Source: Macropodus opercularis (lineage: Eukaryota > Chordata > Actinopteri > Anabantiformes > Osphronemidae). Taken from it: DNA of 64,000 bases. Positions 22,447 through 32,929 of this stretch are shown one piece after another. Made by a program: the position numbers and the translations under genes. Positions within the stretch are counted from its first letter, which is position 1. Every line of letters begins with the position of its first letter. The notes under the pieces are model-generated. The model worked only from the letters and a program-made list of their open reading frames with translations. It searched no databases and was not told where the DNA came from. The stretch covers positions 3,870,001 through 3,934,000 of the forward strand of contig CM061106.1 of the NCBI GenBank assembly GCA_030770545.1, in the 5' to 3' direction.

Positions 22447-24986
22447 ATCTCTGTATGTGTATCTCCGTGTACTTCTGTAGGATACTACATTTTCAGGACT
22501 TTGTTGTTTATGTTTATGGGTAGACCCACTTTTTAGGGCGTGAACCTTAACAGACTCTGATGGAGATACAAAAAAAATTATGAAATATATTGAATTCTTC
22601 TATAAATTCTTAGTAGGCTTTTTTCTTTTTTAGCCATATGTATTGGATGCACAAAAGTTAATACTAAATGTTCTAACTATTATTATCTTAAAACTATCTT
22701 GTTTTGTTTTTATTTGCTGCAGAGTCTGCCTTTCCAGATGCAACCAAGAACCAAAAAACAAAGGGTAATCTCTGAGACCATGGAAGCACAAGTTCCAGGG
22801 AAATCTCATTACTCTCATTCAACCCCAAAAGACATTAAAAAACTTTACACTGACCAGGGGCAGGACCCGAACTTAAGTGATAATGATGACAATATTCATA
22901 CTCTCCAGCCTTCTGAGGATTTCACTGACTCCTGCTTTAAAATTATTGATCTGACTGGTGCAGTTTGTAATAACTCCCCAGAAAAAGGAGACAAGGACAT
23001 CTGTCAAGAAACTTCTGGAAATGTTTTGGAACTAGATGGTGATGAAGCAGATACAGTTGAATGGGATCCAGCGGATGATCTTGGTGGAGCTGGTGGTGAT
23101 GAGACTGTTGTGATTACATGGAATTACAACATTGAAAATGTCACACAGGTAATTAAGTAAGACGAGGGATGATTTGTGGATGTCTGCTGTCGTACCCAGT
23201 AACGTAATTGTGCATATAGTTTTAACTTTTTGCACTTCTCTATTGTCCTTCAGAACACAGAACTGAGTGGTGAACAAAGGCAGGATTTATATCTCCCTTT
23301 GCCATCAGCTAGTGGCCAACCTCCACTACATGTGCAGTCCACAGATGAAGAAGCAATGCAAAGTACAAAGGTAGGACAGCATTGCAAGCAACCTGAATAC
23401 ATAATTTAGTCTGTACGACTGCATGATTTCACATAACTGTTAAGATGTGATACGACAGCAGGGGAAAACATATCAGTTAATGCAATCTTGCATGCCCTCT
23501 GCATTTCAGATCAGTCTGTGCTTTCTGCCTGCAATACCTCTAAAAGTGACATCTTTTCTGTGACTAGATTTGTCATTATATTCACTTTACCTAAACCAGC
23601 GTGATTTAACAGAGAAACACTTACAATAAGCCGTCTGGTATTGTATTACTCTGCCTGGGAATACAATTATATAAATCCTGTGACGCTCTAGAGGAGCTCT
23701 GTCAGGGCTGAAGAAGTAACTGATGAGTTCATACTGTTATCAGGGTTAACTTGGGTCGAGTTTGGAGACAACAAATTTTGGACAGAAAACCACTAAATGT
23801 GTGGATTCAAAAGATGATGACTGATGTGGGTGTTCCCTGGCCACCAAGGATCTTATGAAGAGATGTTTTTGAGTTAGATTTAAATGTTCCAAACTGTTTT
23901 TGATGTTTGTTTTTGTTTTTTCTTCTAGCAGGACAGTGGACTGCAAGAGTTGCCTTTAAATTCAAGCAGCCAACTTTCACCATCTGCCATAGCTTGCAAC
24001 TCCACAAATCCAGAAAGCCCACGATATGCATCAATTCGCAGAATAAAGGTTGTCGAAGATCTTTTGGCTGTGTTTATGGACAGTAGCATAATAAGTTTGT
24101 CGCTAAAGATGGACTTTGTAAATGAAAAAGCCATTGATGATGCTGGAGTGTCAAGGGAGGTTTACACTGCATTCTGGGAGCAGTTGCTTGAGCAATGTGA
24201 AGGGGAAACAGAGCGAGTTCCAAGGCTGCGGCCCGATTTCTGAGGCTGAATGGCAAGCCATTGGACGGATCTGGGTCAAAGGATTACTAGACCACGGTGT
24301 GATGCCAGCAAGACTTTCAATGGCTTTCATTTTAGCTTGCATCCATGGAATTGATTCAGTTGATGCAGATATTTTGATGACATCATTTCTTAACTACCTT
24401 CCTCCTATTGAAAGATCAGCTGTTGAGAAGGCTCTCCAGGGCACATTGGAGGAAAGTGATGAAGAGGACTTGCTTGACCTTTTTACAAGAATGGGTTCAC
24501 ATTCTCTCCCTCCAAAGAACAACATTGAGGAAGCCATCCACACAATGGCTCACAAAGCCATTCTCCAAGAGCCAAAATATATAGTAGACTGCTTCTCCAC
24601 ACCCATGGCATTTGTATATCTGAAACTACCAGACAAGGAAAGTGTTGTGTCTCTGTATGAATCAAAGTGTCACAACTATTTGAGTCAACAATAGTGATAA
24701 TGAATCAAAGAGAACAGACAACCTTTAACCATCTACAGCGTTATGTGAAAAATGCTGACCACGCCAAAGCTGAAAAAATCCGCGTTTCTGCACTGGTCCT
24801 TCTGTCATATGTGTAGACAAAATCATGGTAAGTTTTAATACAGAAACTGGGCTCAACAGAAGGCCCGTTGCTCACACCTGTGGAGCCACACTGGAAGTGC
24901 CATCCACTTATAGTTCTTACCCTGAATTTCGCACTGAGTTTGACAACATCCTGTCCAGCAACTACCTTGAAATGGACATCCTTTAA

Positions 24987-25706
24987 AGTGGAAATCAGTG
25001 TTCATCAAGCCTAATAATAACAGGCCTTGTTACATTTTTTACTTTTTTACTTAGGGCAAGCGGCCTACCTTCTACTTTCTGTTGGTGCAATAAAATAAAT
25101 GACCATACCTTTCATTATTATTATTAAATTTAATCTTATTTGATTAATTTATTTTTAATTATGTATAGGTTTGAAGTGGTTGTAACTTTGTGTTCTAACC
25201 TTTGTGTTTTGGCTGAGATCAATATTTTGTTATGGTCTTGGTTGGCTTGCTAAGATGGAAGATTATAAAGTTTTGGATGACCTGTTCAGTTGTTCAGTAT
25301 CAATAATTGTTGATGTTACAGTGTTAAGGTGTTATGAAGTCAAACCTTTTAGATTATTCAAGGAAGAAAATGGTTAATGGTGAAGGTACGTATCAGGACA
25401 TATTAAGTCTAAATAAAAACTGTTTCCACACTACTAACAAGCACTTGTGTTGTTATTTTCTGCCCCTTTCTGAAACTAGTGTTAGGCAAGACAGGTTGTG
25501 CACAGACACCTTCCATGTGCTTTGTTTGTCAATTAGATGTCACCTGATATCTGTACAAATTGGTTATAGAAGGTGTCTTATATATATCCCACTATCATAA
25601 AAATATAGAAACTGGACCTCTAAATTTTAGGCATTCTTACTTAATCCATGTGCAGCCTCCGAGGGCTCAAAACGACCCCACTGTAAAATAGGGGGCACTC
25701 AAAGCT

Positions 25707-25743
<37 letters not shown>

Positions 25744-26206
25744 GGGTTGAATAAAACAGCCTTCGTGGGTGTTACATCTAAGCAATGAACAAGTTCGTCT
25801 GTCTGCGGCTGTTTTATCCAACCCTTGTGTGGTTTTTGAGATTAGAGCGCCCCCTGTTTTCCTTTTGACATCCTCGAAGGCTGCACAAGGGTTAAACTAT
25901 AATTTGTTATCAAAATTTTGGTTGATTGACCAAATAATGAATAGACAATTTGACTTCTGACATGGTAGCAGCAGCTAAGGGTCACTTGTGTCCTATTTGT
26001 AGCCGTACAACAAGTGAAATAATGTAAACTGACAGAACAAAACAATAACATGTTTATTTTTACAGGAAACACCTTGTGTTTCTTACTTTACAGTGAGAAT
26101 AAAGTAAAAGTTGACAGTAATCAGAAATACTTAAGGAACCAACAGCCCCTCCCATTTTGCAAATCATCACGCTGACCCCTCTGGGATACACAGGAATACT
26201 CCTGTC
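24987..26206. other. spacer between the two transposon genes
   Basis: Non-coding, very AT-rich (25,100-25,200). It holds the fold-back element at 25,650-25,893 and a CA microsatellite at about 25,709-25,741. Confidence 0.5.
25650..25893. repeat. fold-back (long inverted repeat) with CA tract
   Basis: Arms 25,650-25,761 and 25,807-25,893 match in reverse complement: 'tgcagcct' with 'aggctgca', 'agggggc' with 'gccccct', 'aagggttgaataaaacagcc' with its near complement. The loop is about 45 nt. The left arm is longer because of a (CA)n tract. It looks like a small MITE-type insertion inside the transposon. Confidence 0.75.
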
Positions 26207-27553
26207 TTACAGAGATGCACTAATAGCCTCTCTAAGGCGCATATACAGATTCACAGCTTGATACGGATCATTTGGTAGAGTCAGTTGGAAATCTGACATA
26301 ATAATGTTGCATAGTTCGTATACATCCGGATCGCATGGTATGGCCAGTCGAAAGACACATTCATTTTTGCACAATTGAACATGTTCATCTTCAACCAGGT
26401 ACATGTAGTCTCTTGTCCTGTACAGTTCAGGCAATGCATACATCACATTGGGGCGACCACTGGGGGACGTTCTGGTTTTTTGAAGGCCTGATGGTGTGTG
26501 TTCCAAACCTGTACAGTGTTGTCCAGCTCATCCTGTTAAAAACAACATACAAACAGATTTGAGCAGACAACTGATGATCCTCAACATACATATGAACCTA
26601 ACCACAGCACTGAAATATATTATTTATTTAAATGTATTCTTCCCTTCTTTCTGTTCTTACTCCTCCTCTCTCACAAATTCACACATACATAAAAACATGT
26701 AATTTTTTAATCTCACCTGGATGAGTCCCATGCAACAGAACTGGAGGAGGCTTTTGTCCAAAAGCCCGCCATCGAAGAAGCCATTGTCTCTGAGGTCTAC
26801 AAACAATGATAACCAGTACTGTACACACTGGCTGCGAAGAATCCCCCACCAAAATTCAATTCTTTGGTTGGCAGTGCTGGCTCCCTCCAGGTAACTGTCG
26901 AGGGCATCATCTGGGTGAGCAGGTCGAAGGAAACGCTGAAAGCCTCTGACGTAGCCATTCTCAGTTCCAAGATCACCTCTTACAACTCGAGGACAGCCAC
27001 CTAAACGCTGCACTGCTTCCATGAAATACCCTCCGATCAGCTTTGGGTCGCTGTTTGTCGTATATGCATTAAGCCATATAATTTTCCGTGAAAAGCCATC
27101 AATACATCCGTTCACACAAATACCGTATGGCTTAAGTTTATCATACGAATCCAGGTGCCAGATGAAGTTCGGGCCTTTTGAGAAGTAGTTCCGTCGTCTG
27201 AGACGTCTTGCTTTCCTTAATGACACTCCTCTGGGATCCAGCTCCTTCAAAACCAAGCGCACATCCTCCTTCCTCACGCTCAGTCCATGTTCTCGGCATT
27301 TAGCGTACATCCAACGGTACCCGTGAAGTTGCCCGGAGTACTGCAGTTCGCTGCTAATGAAAGCAACCACGTCCGCCAATTCGGAGAACGTTTTACGGCG
27401 AAAACAACCCCTTTTCTTAAGAATTCTCTTAAGGTGTCGCTCACTTAAGTGAAACCCATGTTTTTTTGCAAGTACCAACTTGATGTCGGTGTATTTAAGC
27501 CCTTGCTCAAAATAAAACTCTATGAACGGCTCCCACACTTGTGTACCCTCCAT
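26207..27553 (-). CDS. integrase-type DDE transposase (IS3EU-like), one frameshift
   Basis: Two exons: 27,553 down to 26,717 (279 residues), then 26,532 down to 26,207, with a good donor (CAG/GTGAGA) and acceptor. Residues about 10-50 hold a helix-turn-helix-like segment (LKYTDIKLVLAKKHG, LSERHLKRILKKRG). The catalytic core has WHLDSYDKLKPYG (D135), VRGDLGTENG (D194) and NQRIEFWW (E233), a complete DDE triad with 38 residues between the last two. The C-terminal exon has GRPNVMYALPELY and NDPYQAVNLYMRLREAI, shared by this fish transposase group. A frame change occurs in the A-run of exon 2 near 26,478, so the protein is probably not made complete unless this is a sequence error. It would cut and join the element's inverted-repeat ends. 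Confidence 0.75.
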
Positions 27554-27693
27554 TGTTGTCGTTTTTGTGGTGACCAGCTGGCGCGGAAGTTGTTTTAAAA
27601 GAAAAACGTTTTGCGAGATCTCGTAAAAGTTCTCCTTTTTTGTTTTTTCTCAGCCAATTTTTTTTCCTCCCATGTCCCTTCCGGGGCTCCGTA

Positions 27694-28199
27694 GAAAACA
27701 GGGATAAAGACGAGAAAAGTTTAACGCAGAGAAAGCGGAAAAAAAATAAGCGTCTCAGTTCGTCTGACTGGGTTTTCCCCTAGAGCTGAAAATGTAATTT
27801 GTCATAAATAATAAGTGTATCACTTTTTTTTTCTGAAATAAAAAGATTTTTATTTTAATGAATCAAAAGAAAAAGTCTGAGTATTCTTACAGAGTATTTT
27901 TAAAACATTTCAATGAAACACACTCAACATTTTCTCAGTTTGATATTATGACACTCTGCAAATATTTTTAATGAACACACACCGTGTCTTCTAGGATCCC
28001 TTGAACAGCGAGTCACGCATTTTTGATAGCGTTTAACAAAATCGGATACCACAGAATTATTTTTAGAAACGTTAGAATCGTTTTTAGAATTCTGAAATTC
28101 AGGCTGAAAGGGCTTGCCCGGTATTTGACGGCCGTCCTGACACAAAGCCAGGAACTCCAAATCAGCGTGTATAAAGTTAAAAGGGTTTCGATTGCCCAC
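27694..28199. mobile_element. Maverick/Polinton-like fragment (third copy)
   Basis: 27,694-27,780 matches the end of the + strand ORF at 39,165-39,249. The following bases match the convergent 3' ends at 39,250-39,540. On the minus strand 27,924-28,199 carries a piece of the major capsid protein (NPFNFIHADLEFLAL and a PGKPFQPEF motif) joined to the tail of the cysteine protease (NSVVSDFVKRY). The capsid piece is one that the two larger copies have lost, so this fragment comes from a less deleted element. It stops abruptly against block A at 28,199. Confidence 0.75.
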
Positions 28200-29748
28200 C
28201 CCAGCAGCTTCGCGTCAAACACTCAGTGTGCGCTCATATAGCGCAGTTGTAGCTTGTTGGTACTAACACACACACATGCTCCTCCCACACAGACACACAC
28301 CCTCCTCGTCCTCCTTGACCTTAACACCACACACACACATGGTTGTAGTGTCACCGCTGGTCACGTTGTCGTCAGGTGGCTGCCACAAACATTTACAATA
28401 GGAACCATTAGTGTCTTACTTTGACATTGAGTGGCCCAGGCTGTCAGGCTGCTCCTGTGCTCCTCCTTCTCCCTCTCTGGTTACTCTTTCCACTCTTTTT
28501 GTTCCTCCTCCTCCTTTTTCTTTCTTTCTCCTCCTCCTCCCTCTCTCATCTTTTTTTTCTTTCCTCTCCTCCTCCTTCCTCATCTCCTCCTCCTCCTCTA
28601 TCACCTTTTTTTTCTTTCCTCTCCTCCTCCTCTCTCACCTTTTTTTCTTTCCTGTCCTCCTCCCTCCTCCTCCTCCGTCTTCCTTTTTTTCTTTCCTCTG
28701 CTCCTCCCTCCCCTTCTCCTCCCCCTCCCTCTTCTTTTTTTCGTCTCACCCCACCATGTACCCGCTAAGACGCACAAATACTTTCTGACTCCATATTCTT
28801 TGTACAGCAATCGGTTTGGATATACTTCTTTTTTTAGTACCCACTCCCAGTCCAAATCTCTGTATCTTTTTTCCTCCCACTTTCTTTGCCTTATTTTCTC
28901 CCTTTCCATCCAAATTTGTATACTTTTTTTAAATTTTGCTTCCTCCTCCTCTTTCTTTCTCTGTTCTTTTTCCTGTTTTTCCTCCCTCTTTTTTTGTTTA
29001 CTCACCTCCTTCTTTCTTTTCTTTTCCTCCATCCGAGCTGCCGCCTTCTCCTCCTCCTCCACCGTCATTCTCCTTCTCCACCTTCTGCTCCACCACTCTC
29101 TCCATCTATACCACCTTCTCCGTTCCTCCTCATTCTCCTTCTCCTCCTCCACTTCCTCCATCCACCTCCTTCTCCTCTTGGCTATCAATCTCCACCTGGC
29201 TCTCCACATCTCTCTATCTTCATACTCATCCTCCTCCTCCGCCTTGTCCATATCCACCTCTTCTAGTTTCTCCTCCATCTCCACCAACTCCTCCATCGTC
29301 CTCCATTTTTCTATTCCTGGTTATCTCGCTCTCTAATCTGTAATGACACAATACTAATGTTTATTTTTTAAATAAAATATCAGTGACACATAAATAAAAA
29401 CATTGTATTTTCAATTTCAAATCAAATAATCAGGATGAGCAACCAGAGCTTCACATTGGATCCGTGTTTAATAACAGAAACACACTGATGCAGGCTTTTC
29501 TAGGTGGACGCAGACTGACGGCTGACATGTGCACAGAAGTTGAAAACCTCGGTGAGAGCGTTTCTCCTCAGTGTCAATCGTGTTTGGCCTGTGACCTAGT
29601 GTTCAATACGTCAGGCTGGAGAACAGAAGCGCCTTCCACTCCTCTGTAGTCAGTGTTAGTACAACATGCTGCTATTCTGTCAGAGATGTCGACGATCGTG
29701 TATTTGAACGGGTCGTTGTGCTGTAACGCGATGTTGAATCTGGGGATT
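28200..29748 (+). repeat. repeat block A, copy 1
   Basis: Begins 'gcgtcaaacactcagtgtgc' and ends near 'gttgaatctggggatttt'. Three other copies lie at 33,540-36,400 (inverted), 54,140-55,500 and 59,270-60,640. It contains a (AC)n-rich start, a long pyrimidine-rich part (28,430-29,300), and a stretch after 29,460 (aacagaaacacactgatgc). The pyrimidine tract explains the long Ser/Pro/Leu ORFs on the + strand. This copy is the only one inserted next to block B in this orientation. Confidence 0.85.
29006..29337 (-). CDS. candidate exon for a highly charged, Trp-rich protein (copy 1)
   Basis: On the minus strand a purine-rich segment is preceded by 'tgtcattacag' and followed by GAG/gtgagtaaac, a good acceptor and donor. 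Between them the frame is open and encodes a Glu/Lys/Arg-rich sequence with regular tryptophans (RRRWYRWREWWSRRW, then KRKKEVSKQKK). In this copy alone the frame also stays open through the donor to 28,601, adding IQIWMEREKIRQRKWEEK and DLDWEWVLKKEVYPN. The other copies stop at EEEAKF. Coiled-coil-like charge pattern; no known domain. It could be a real exon, or only a purine tract without stops. I cannot decide from sequence alone. Confidence 0.35.
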
Positions 29749-30258
29749 TTTGGTTGTTTTATTCACTTCAGGGTTTATGGTGCAGGTGCTGCTGCACCAT
29801 CGAGGGTCTGCAGACTCTGTGTGTGTGTGTGTGTGAGGGGGTGGTTGGTGTGGGGGGACTATTTGTAACAAGTGTTAGACAGCAAACAGGGAATGACGCT
29901 GAAAAAAGAAAAGAAAAGAAAGTTCTTTAGTGAAGAATATGTGCGGAAGTAAAAAATAAAATAATGTTGACTTACTAGTTTTGTAAATGGTAACAGTTTT
30001 TCTACTTTAAACAACCTCACATACAGCAAAACATTATGTGTGTGTGTGTCCTACAATTCTCAAGAGAAACAAAACAGGACTAAAAACAAACTCGAAGTTA
30101 AATTAAACTGAGACATAGTGTGAAACTAAGCGTTTACCTTTTACAAAGTAAGAATCTGGCATTTTCTGAGGAGCGGCTCCTGCAGCGTCCGTCTCATGCA
30201 GAGTCGCTGTGTAAACTGAGTGTGTGGACTTTCATTCCGGGAGGCGGGGGCTCTAGGG

Positions 30259-31468
30259 CATAGGTGTCAAACTCTGGCCTGCGGGCCAAATTTGGCCCGC
30301 AGCGTAATTATATTTGGCCCGCGAAGCCATACCAAATTACTATTAGAGCTGGCCCGCCGGTAATTATCATGTACCGCTAATACTACAAATCCCAGAATTC
30401 TCTGTTGGCGTCAATCGCGAGAGGACCCATTAACGCCCACTCTGTTGACCATAGTCATAGAGAACGTATGCTAATACTGGCACCGTGCTACCCCCCAAAA
30501 TGGAAGAAGCGTTAACTGTATTGATTTCCTAACATTATCACTGTGAACGCTGTGAAGCGAATGTAGACACTTGTCTACTTGTTCACTGTTTACCGGAGTG
30601 GCCGCTTCTGGGCCATTGAACCCCTCATTTTTCTGCCTGACTCGCGGAGCAGAAGAGACAGATCGATCGCTGGGAATTCAAAAATGTCTTTGGACATGAA
30701 ACTCACACAAGTCGCAGATTAAAGTATCGGCTTTCGGGTGGTTTTTGTGATTCGTGCTACGGTTTTGCTGCAACGAGCACGTTTAACGGGTTTCGCTTCC
30801 CTCGGCGAATCGCCACAGCTACAGAAGTCAGCTGTCACTGACAGGATGTCTGAGTGGCGCGCAGAGACTCTCCTAGCTGCTCAGATAGTCCAGGGGTTAG
30901 TCTGCTGCACGCTACTATGTGAGGCTACCAGTTCAAATCCTCCCCTGATTGCACCTTTTTAAATGTGATGTTTATTGTCATCACATTGAATCTGAACGTT
31001 CTGCTTGTTGTAATAATGCTTTTAAAACTTCAGTAATGTCAGGAAAGTCCTGCAAAATTCTATCAACACGTTTTAGTCGTTTTCTATACTTTTACTGTTT
31101 GGATCAACTCAACTGTGTTTTCTTTAATTATTTAATTATAAATACCTATTTAATATTACTTCATTATGCTTTATTTTGAAATTTAAGACTTTTAACTTGT
31201 TCTGAACATGTTTAGCTCTTTTTTTAACCACTTGGATTTTTCTTAAACTACCTTTAAGAACTTTTTAAACTCTCCAGCTACCGTCAACGGTTCTTGGGAA
31301 TTAATTCAGTATTACAGCATTCACAGTGCATTTTCTTACGGAAATAGTCTAGTCAAGCTTTGCTTGTTCCATATCCACTTTTTTTTCCCAGTAAATATCA
31401 ATGTTGGCCCGCGACTTCGTTCCAGTTTTCAATTTTGGCCCACTGTGTATTTGAGTTTGACACCCCTG
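30259..31468. mobile_element. non-autonomous hAT transposon, TSD CTCTAGGG
   Basis: Flanked on both sides by the 8-bp CTCTAGGG (30,251-30,258; 31,469-31,476). The ends are inverted repeats: 'aggtgtcaaactc' at the left, 'gagtttgacacccctg' at the right. An 8-bp duplication and 'caggggtgtcaaactc'-type ends are typical of hAT elements. Internal 'ggcccgc' motifs repeat near both ends. It has no transposase gene, only a broken frame at 30,738-30,962. A nested Helitron-like 3' end (about 31,190-31,355) is present inside. The same insertion, with the same duplication, is in the inverted copy at 56,939-58,158. Confidence 0.9.
30868..30960 (+). other. tRNA-like Pol III sequence inside hAT
   Basis: 'agtccaggggttag' resembles an A box, and 'agttcaaatcc' about 45 bases later resembles a B box, followed by TTTTT. 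The stems do not fold into a full tRNA as I read it. Its mirror copy is at 57,455-57,550. Probably a tRNA-derived (SINE-like) insertion. Confidence 0.4.
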
Positions 31469-31499
31469 CTCTAGGGGGTAGGTTGACAGGGGACTGTGG

Positions 31500-31970
31500 C
31501 TAACTGTGCAGGTAGGGGGTGAGCGCCTGTCTGTCTGTCTGCGACTGATAGCGGGTTGAGAAAACAGTCTTTTAGACAGACGCTGAAACGTCAATGTTTC
31601 GCAAAAAGAAAAGAATGATCTTTAGTCAAAAATGGACTCGGAATTAAAATAAGGATAGCGCGCTACTTTTTTAAGTTACCGCATCTAAATCCTTAAACAT
31701 AATAATTAAAAAATAACTCATACAACTATCTGTTTGGGCGGAGGTATGGGGGGGAACGCCTGTCTGTCTGTCTGCGACTGATAGCGGGTTGAGAAAACCG
31801 TCTTTTAGACAGACGCTGAATCTTCAATGTTTCCAAAAAGAAAAGAATGATCTTTAGTCAATAATGTGTTCAGAATTAAAATAAGGATAGCGCGCTACTT
31901 TTTCTAAGCTGCAGCATCTAAATCCTTAAACCCAATAATAAAAAAAAGACCTCATACAGCTATCGGTGGA
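31500..31970 (+). repeat. 234-bp tandem repeat, 2 copies
   Basis: 'gcctgtctgtctgtctgcga' starts at 31,524 and again at 31,758. The units differ at a few positions. The mirror array at 56,200-56,890 has three units, so unit number changed after the duplication. Confidence 0.85.
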
Positions 31971-32150
31971 AAAACAAAACAAAATAGAAATATAATATTT
32001 ATATAAATATAAATATTTAATCATTTTAATAAATAGTGAATGGAAATCTTATTAAAGTCATGAAAGCAACATCGTGTGTGTGATAAACAGTATTTCACCA
32101 AATAATGTTAGTGTAGTAGTTTTGTAAACGGCATCGTTTTCTACCTTAAA

Positions 32151-32929
32151 ACAAAATAAAAGACTTACTCCCACATAAAGTCCTGAATTCTAAATAAAAA
32201 ACGTATGCATAGAGCAACAGGTGGTCGGGTGTGTATATTAGAAGGCCTTTGCAATAATGTTTCAGAAAAAGAGCAACGTCGTTTAGAGATAAGTTTGCTG
32301 AGTCGTGTTTCACAGTTAGTCTATCTGTATTAACATCTGTTGAAGACGGCGTCTACGTCTCAGCTCCTGTGGTTGTCTGTCTACACAGAAGCAGACTCGT
32401 CTTAGTCTAAACCCTGTAAATAAGGAACCTGGTAACTATTGGAAAAGCTGTTGTAGATTTTAAGAAATGTATTTCTCATGGTAATCGCGTCTAATTTATA
32501 TCAGCGAGAACTTTAGACATTTATGAGAAAGGATCCCGTGGTTGCAACCGTAAGACGAGTAAGTTTCAATAATTTATATGTTGTTTTTATTGTAAAATGT
32601 AAATTAAAATGTATATGTGGATATTTTTTCTATTCTGGAGTATTATTTTTGCTTAATAGGTCTGTCTTACAGATTCAGGACAGATGTTTTAACCACTCGG
32701 CCAAGAAAGTTGTTGAACAACATGTTGGTAGCAATTATAATGACGATAACTAGGATGACGTATATCGCGAAAGAAAGGGATGTGTTTTGTTTGACTCAGC
32801 TACAACACTCAAATTATATACTTGAAAGTCAACGAAAAAGACGTTTTGCTTTATGGTTTAATACAGTAATCGGGGACCATCAGTTTTCTATTACTTTGGA
32901 CTGTTCTAGTTCATCAGTGATTGGATCGA
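32151..32929. other. single-copy spacer, no gene seen
   Basis: This segment lies between block B and the left arm and has no partner in the window. Several weak ORFs (32,523-32,753; 32,617-33,105) show no known domain. Confidence 0.45.

Larger units (their letters stand above)
20319..24986 (+). pseudogene. transposon-borne HECT-domain (ubiquitin-ligase-like) gene, broken
   Basis: Readable exons: about 20,319-20,561; 21,034-21,698 plus 22,271-22,318; 22,723-23,148; 23,254-23,370; 23,932-24,986. The N-terminal part has RECTYHVHRLQRERRKEF and a YIPSYGDRVAVLSFC motif. A middle domain follows (KIEIGWLNFSNNEYHQVRTK, then GGGTRHATVEK and ELFFPNGDS). Then comes an acidic linker, and a C-terminal HECT-like domain with KVVEDLLAVF, ARLSMAFILACIHGID and a 'RPVAHTCGATLEVP' segment holding the candidate catalytic Cys (about 24,879). 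HECT ligases pass ubiquitin through such a Cys. Breaks: an LTR-like insertion in exon 2, a frame change in the G-run near 22,275, another near 24,238, and more after 24,690. The start codon is uncertain: the open frame begins with TTG, and the first in-frame ATG is at about 20,484. Its role for the transposon is unknown. Confidence 0.7.
20282..27693. mobile_element. 7.4-kb DNA transposon with HECT gene and integrase-type transposase (IS3EU-like)
   Basis: Terminal inverted repeats of about 88 bp lie at 20,282-20,371 and 27,608-27,693. Both begin TACGGAGCCCCGGAAGGGAC and both include a 'gatctcgcaaaac' motif. Inside are two convergent spliced genes: a HECT-domain gene on + and a DDE integrase-type transposase on -. 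In fish genomes such pairs occur in large transposons. I infer the eukaryotic IS3-like (IS3EU) group from the transposase, but the superfamily name should be checked. The flanks do not match each other: the left side is a repeat edge (gggtcaaattg), the right side begins directly in Maverick-like sequence (gaaaacagggataaag). So no target-site duplication can be seen. Both genes carry frameshifts; the element is probably inactive. Confidence 0.8.
29749..32150 (+). repeat. repeat block B, copy 1
   Basis: Reverse complement of 56,029-58,640. It includes a (GT)n tract, the 'tgtgcggaagtaaaaaata' region, the hAT element 30,259-31,468 and the 234-bp tandem repeat 31,500-31,970. No gene. 29,980-30,012 resembles 32,110-32,145 (tagttttgtaaa.gg...ttttctac), perhaps the ends of an inner unit. 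Confidence 0.85.

Noticed and set aside
28411..29343. Long Ser/Pro/Leu/Phe-rich ORFs on the + strand (up to 301 codons) and their equivalents at 34,064-34,499, 35,565-36,178, 54,341-55,125 and 59,473-60,257
   Set aside because: They lie on the pyrimidine strand of a C/T tract in several frames at once, differ between copies by frame changes, and have membrane-like composition only because of the tract.
31500..31970. CRISPR-like or other regular repeat-spacer arrays
   Set aside because: The tandem repeats found (234, 203, 24 bp) are contiguous units without unique spacers, and this is a vertebrate genome.
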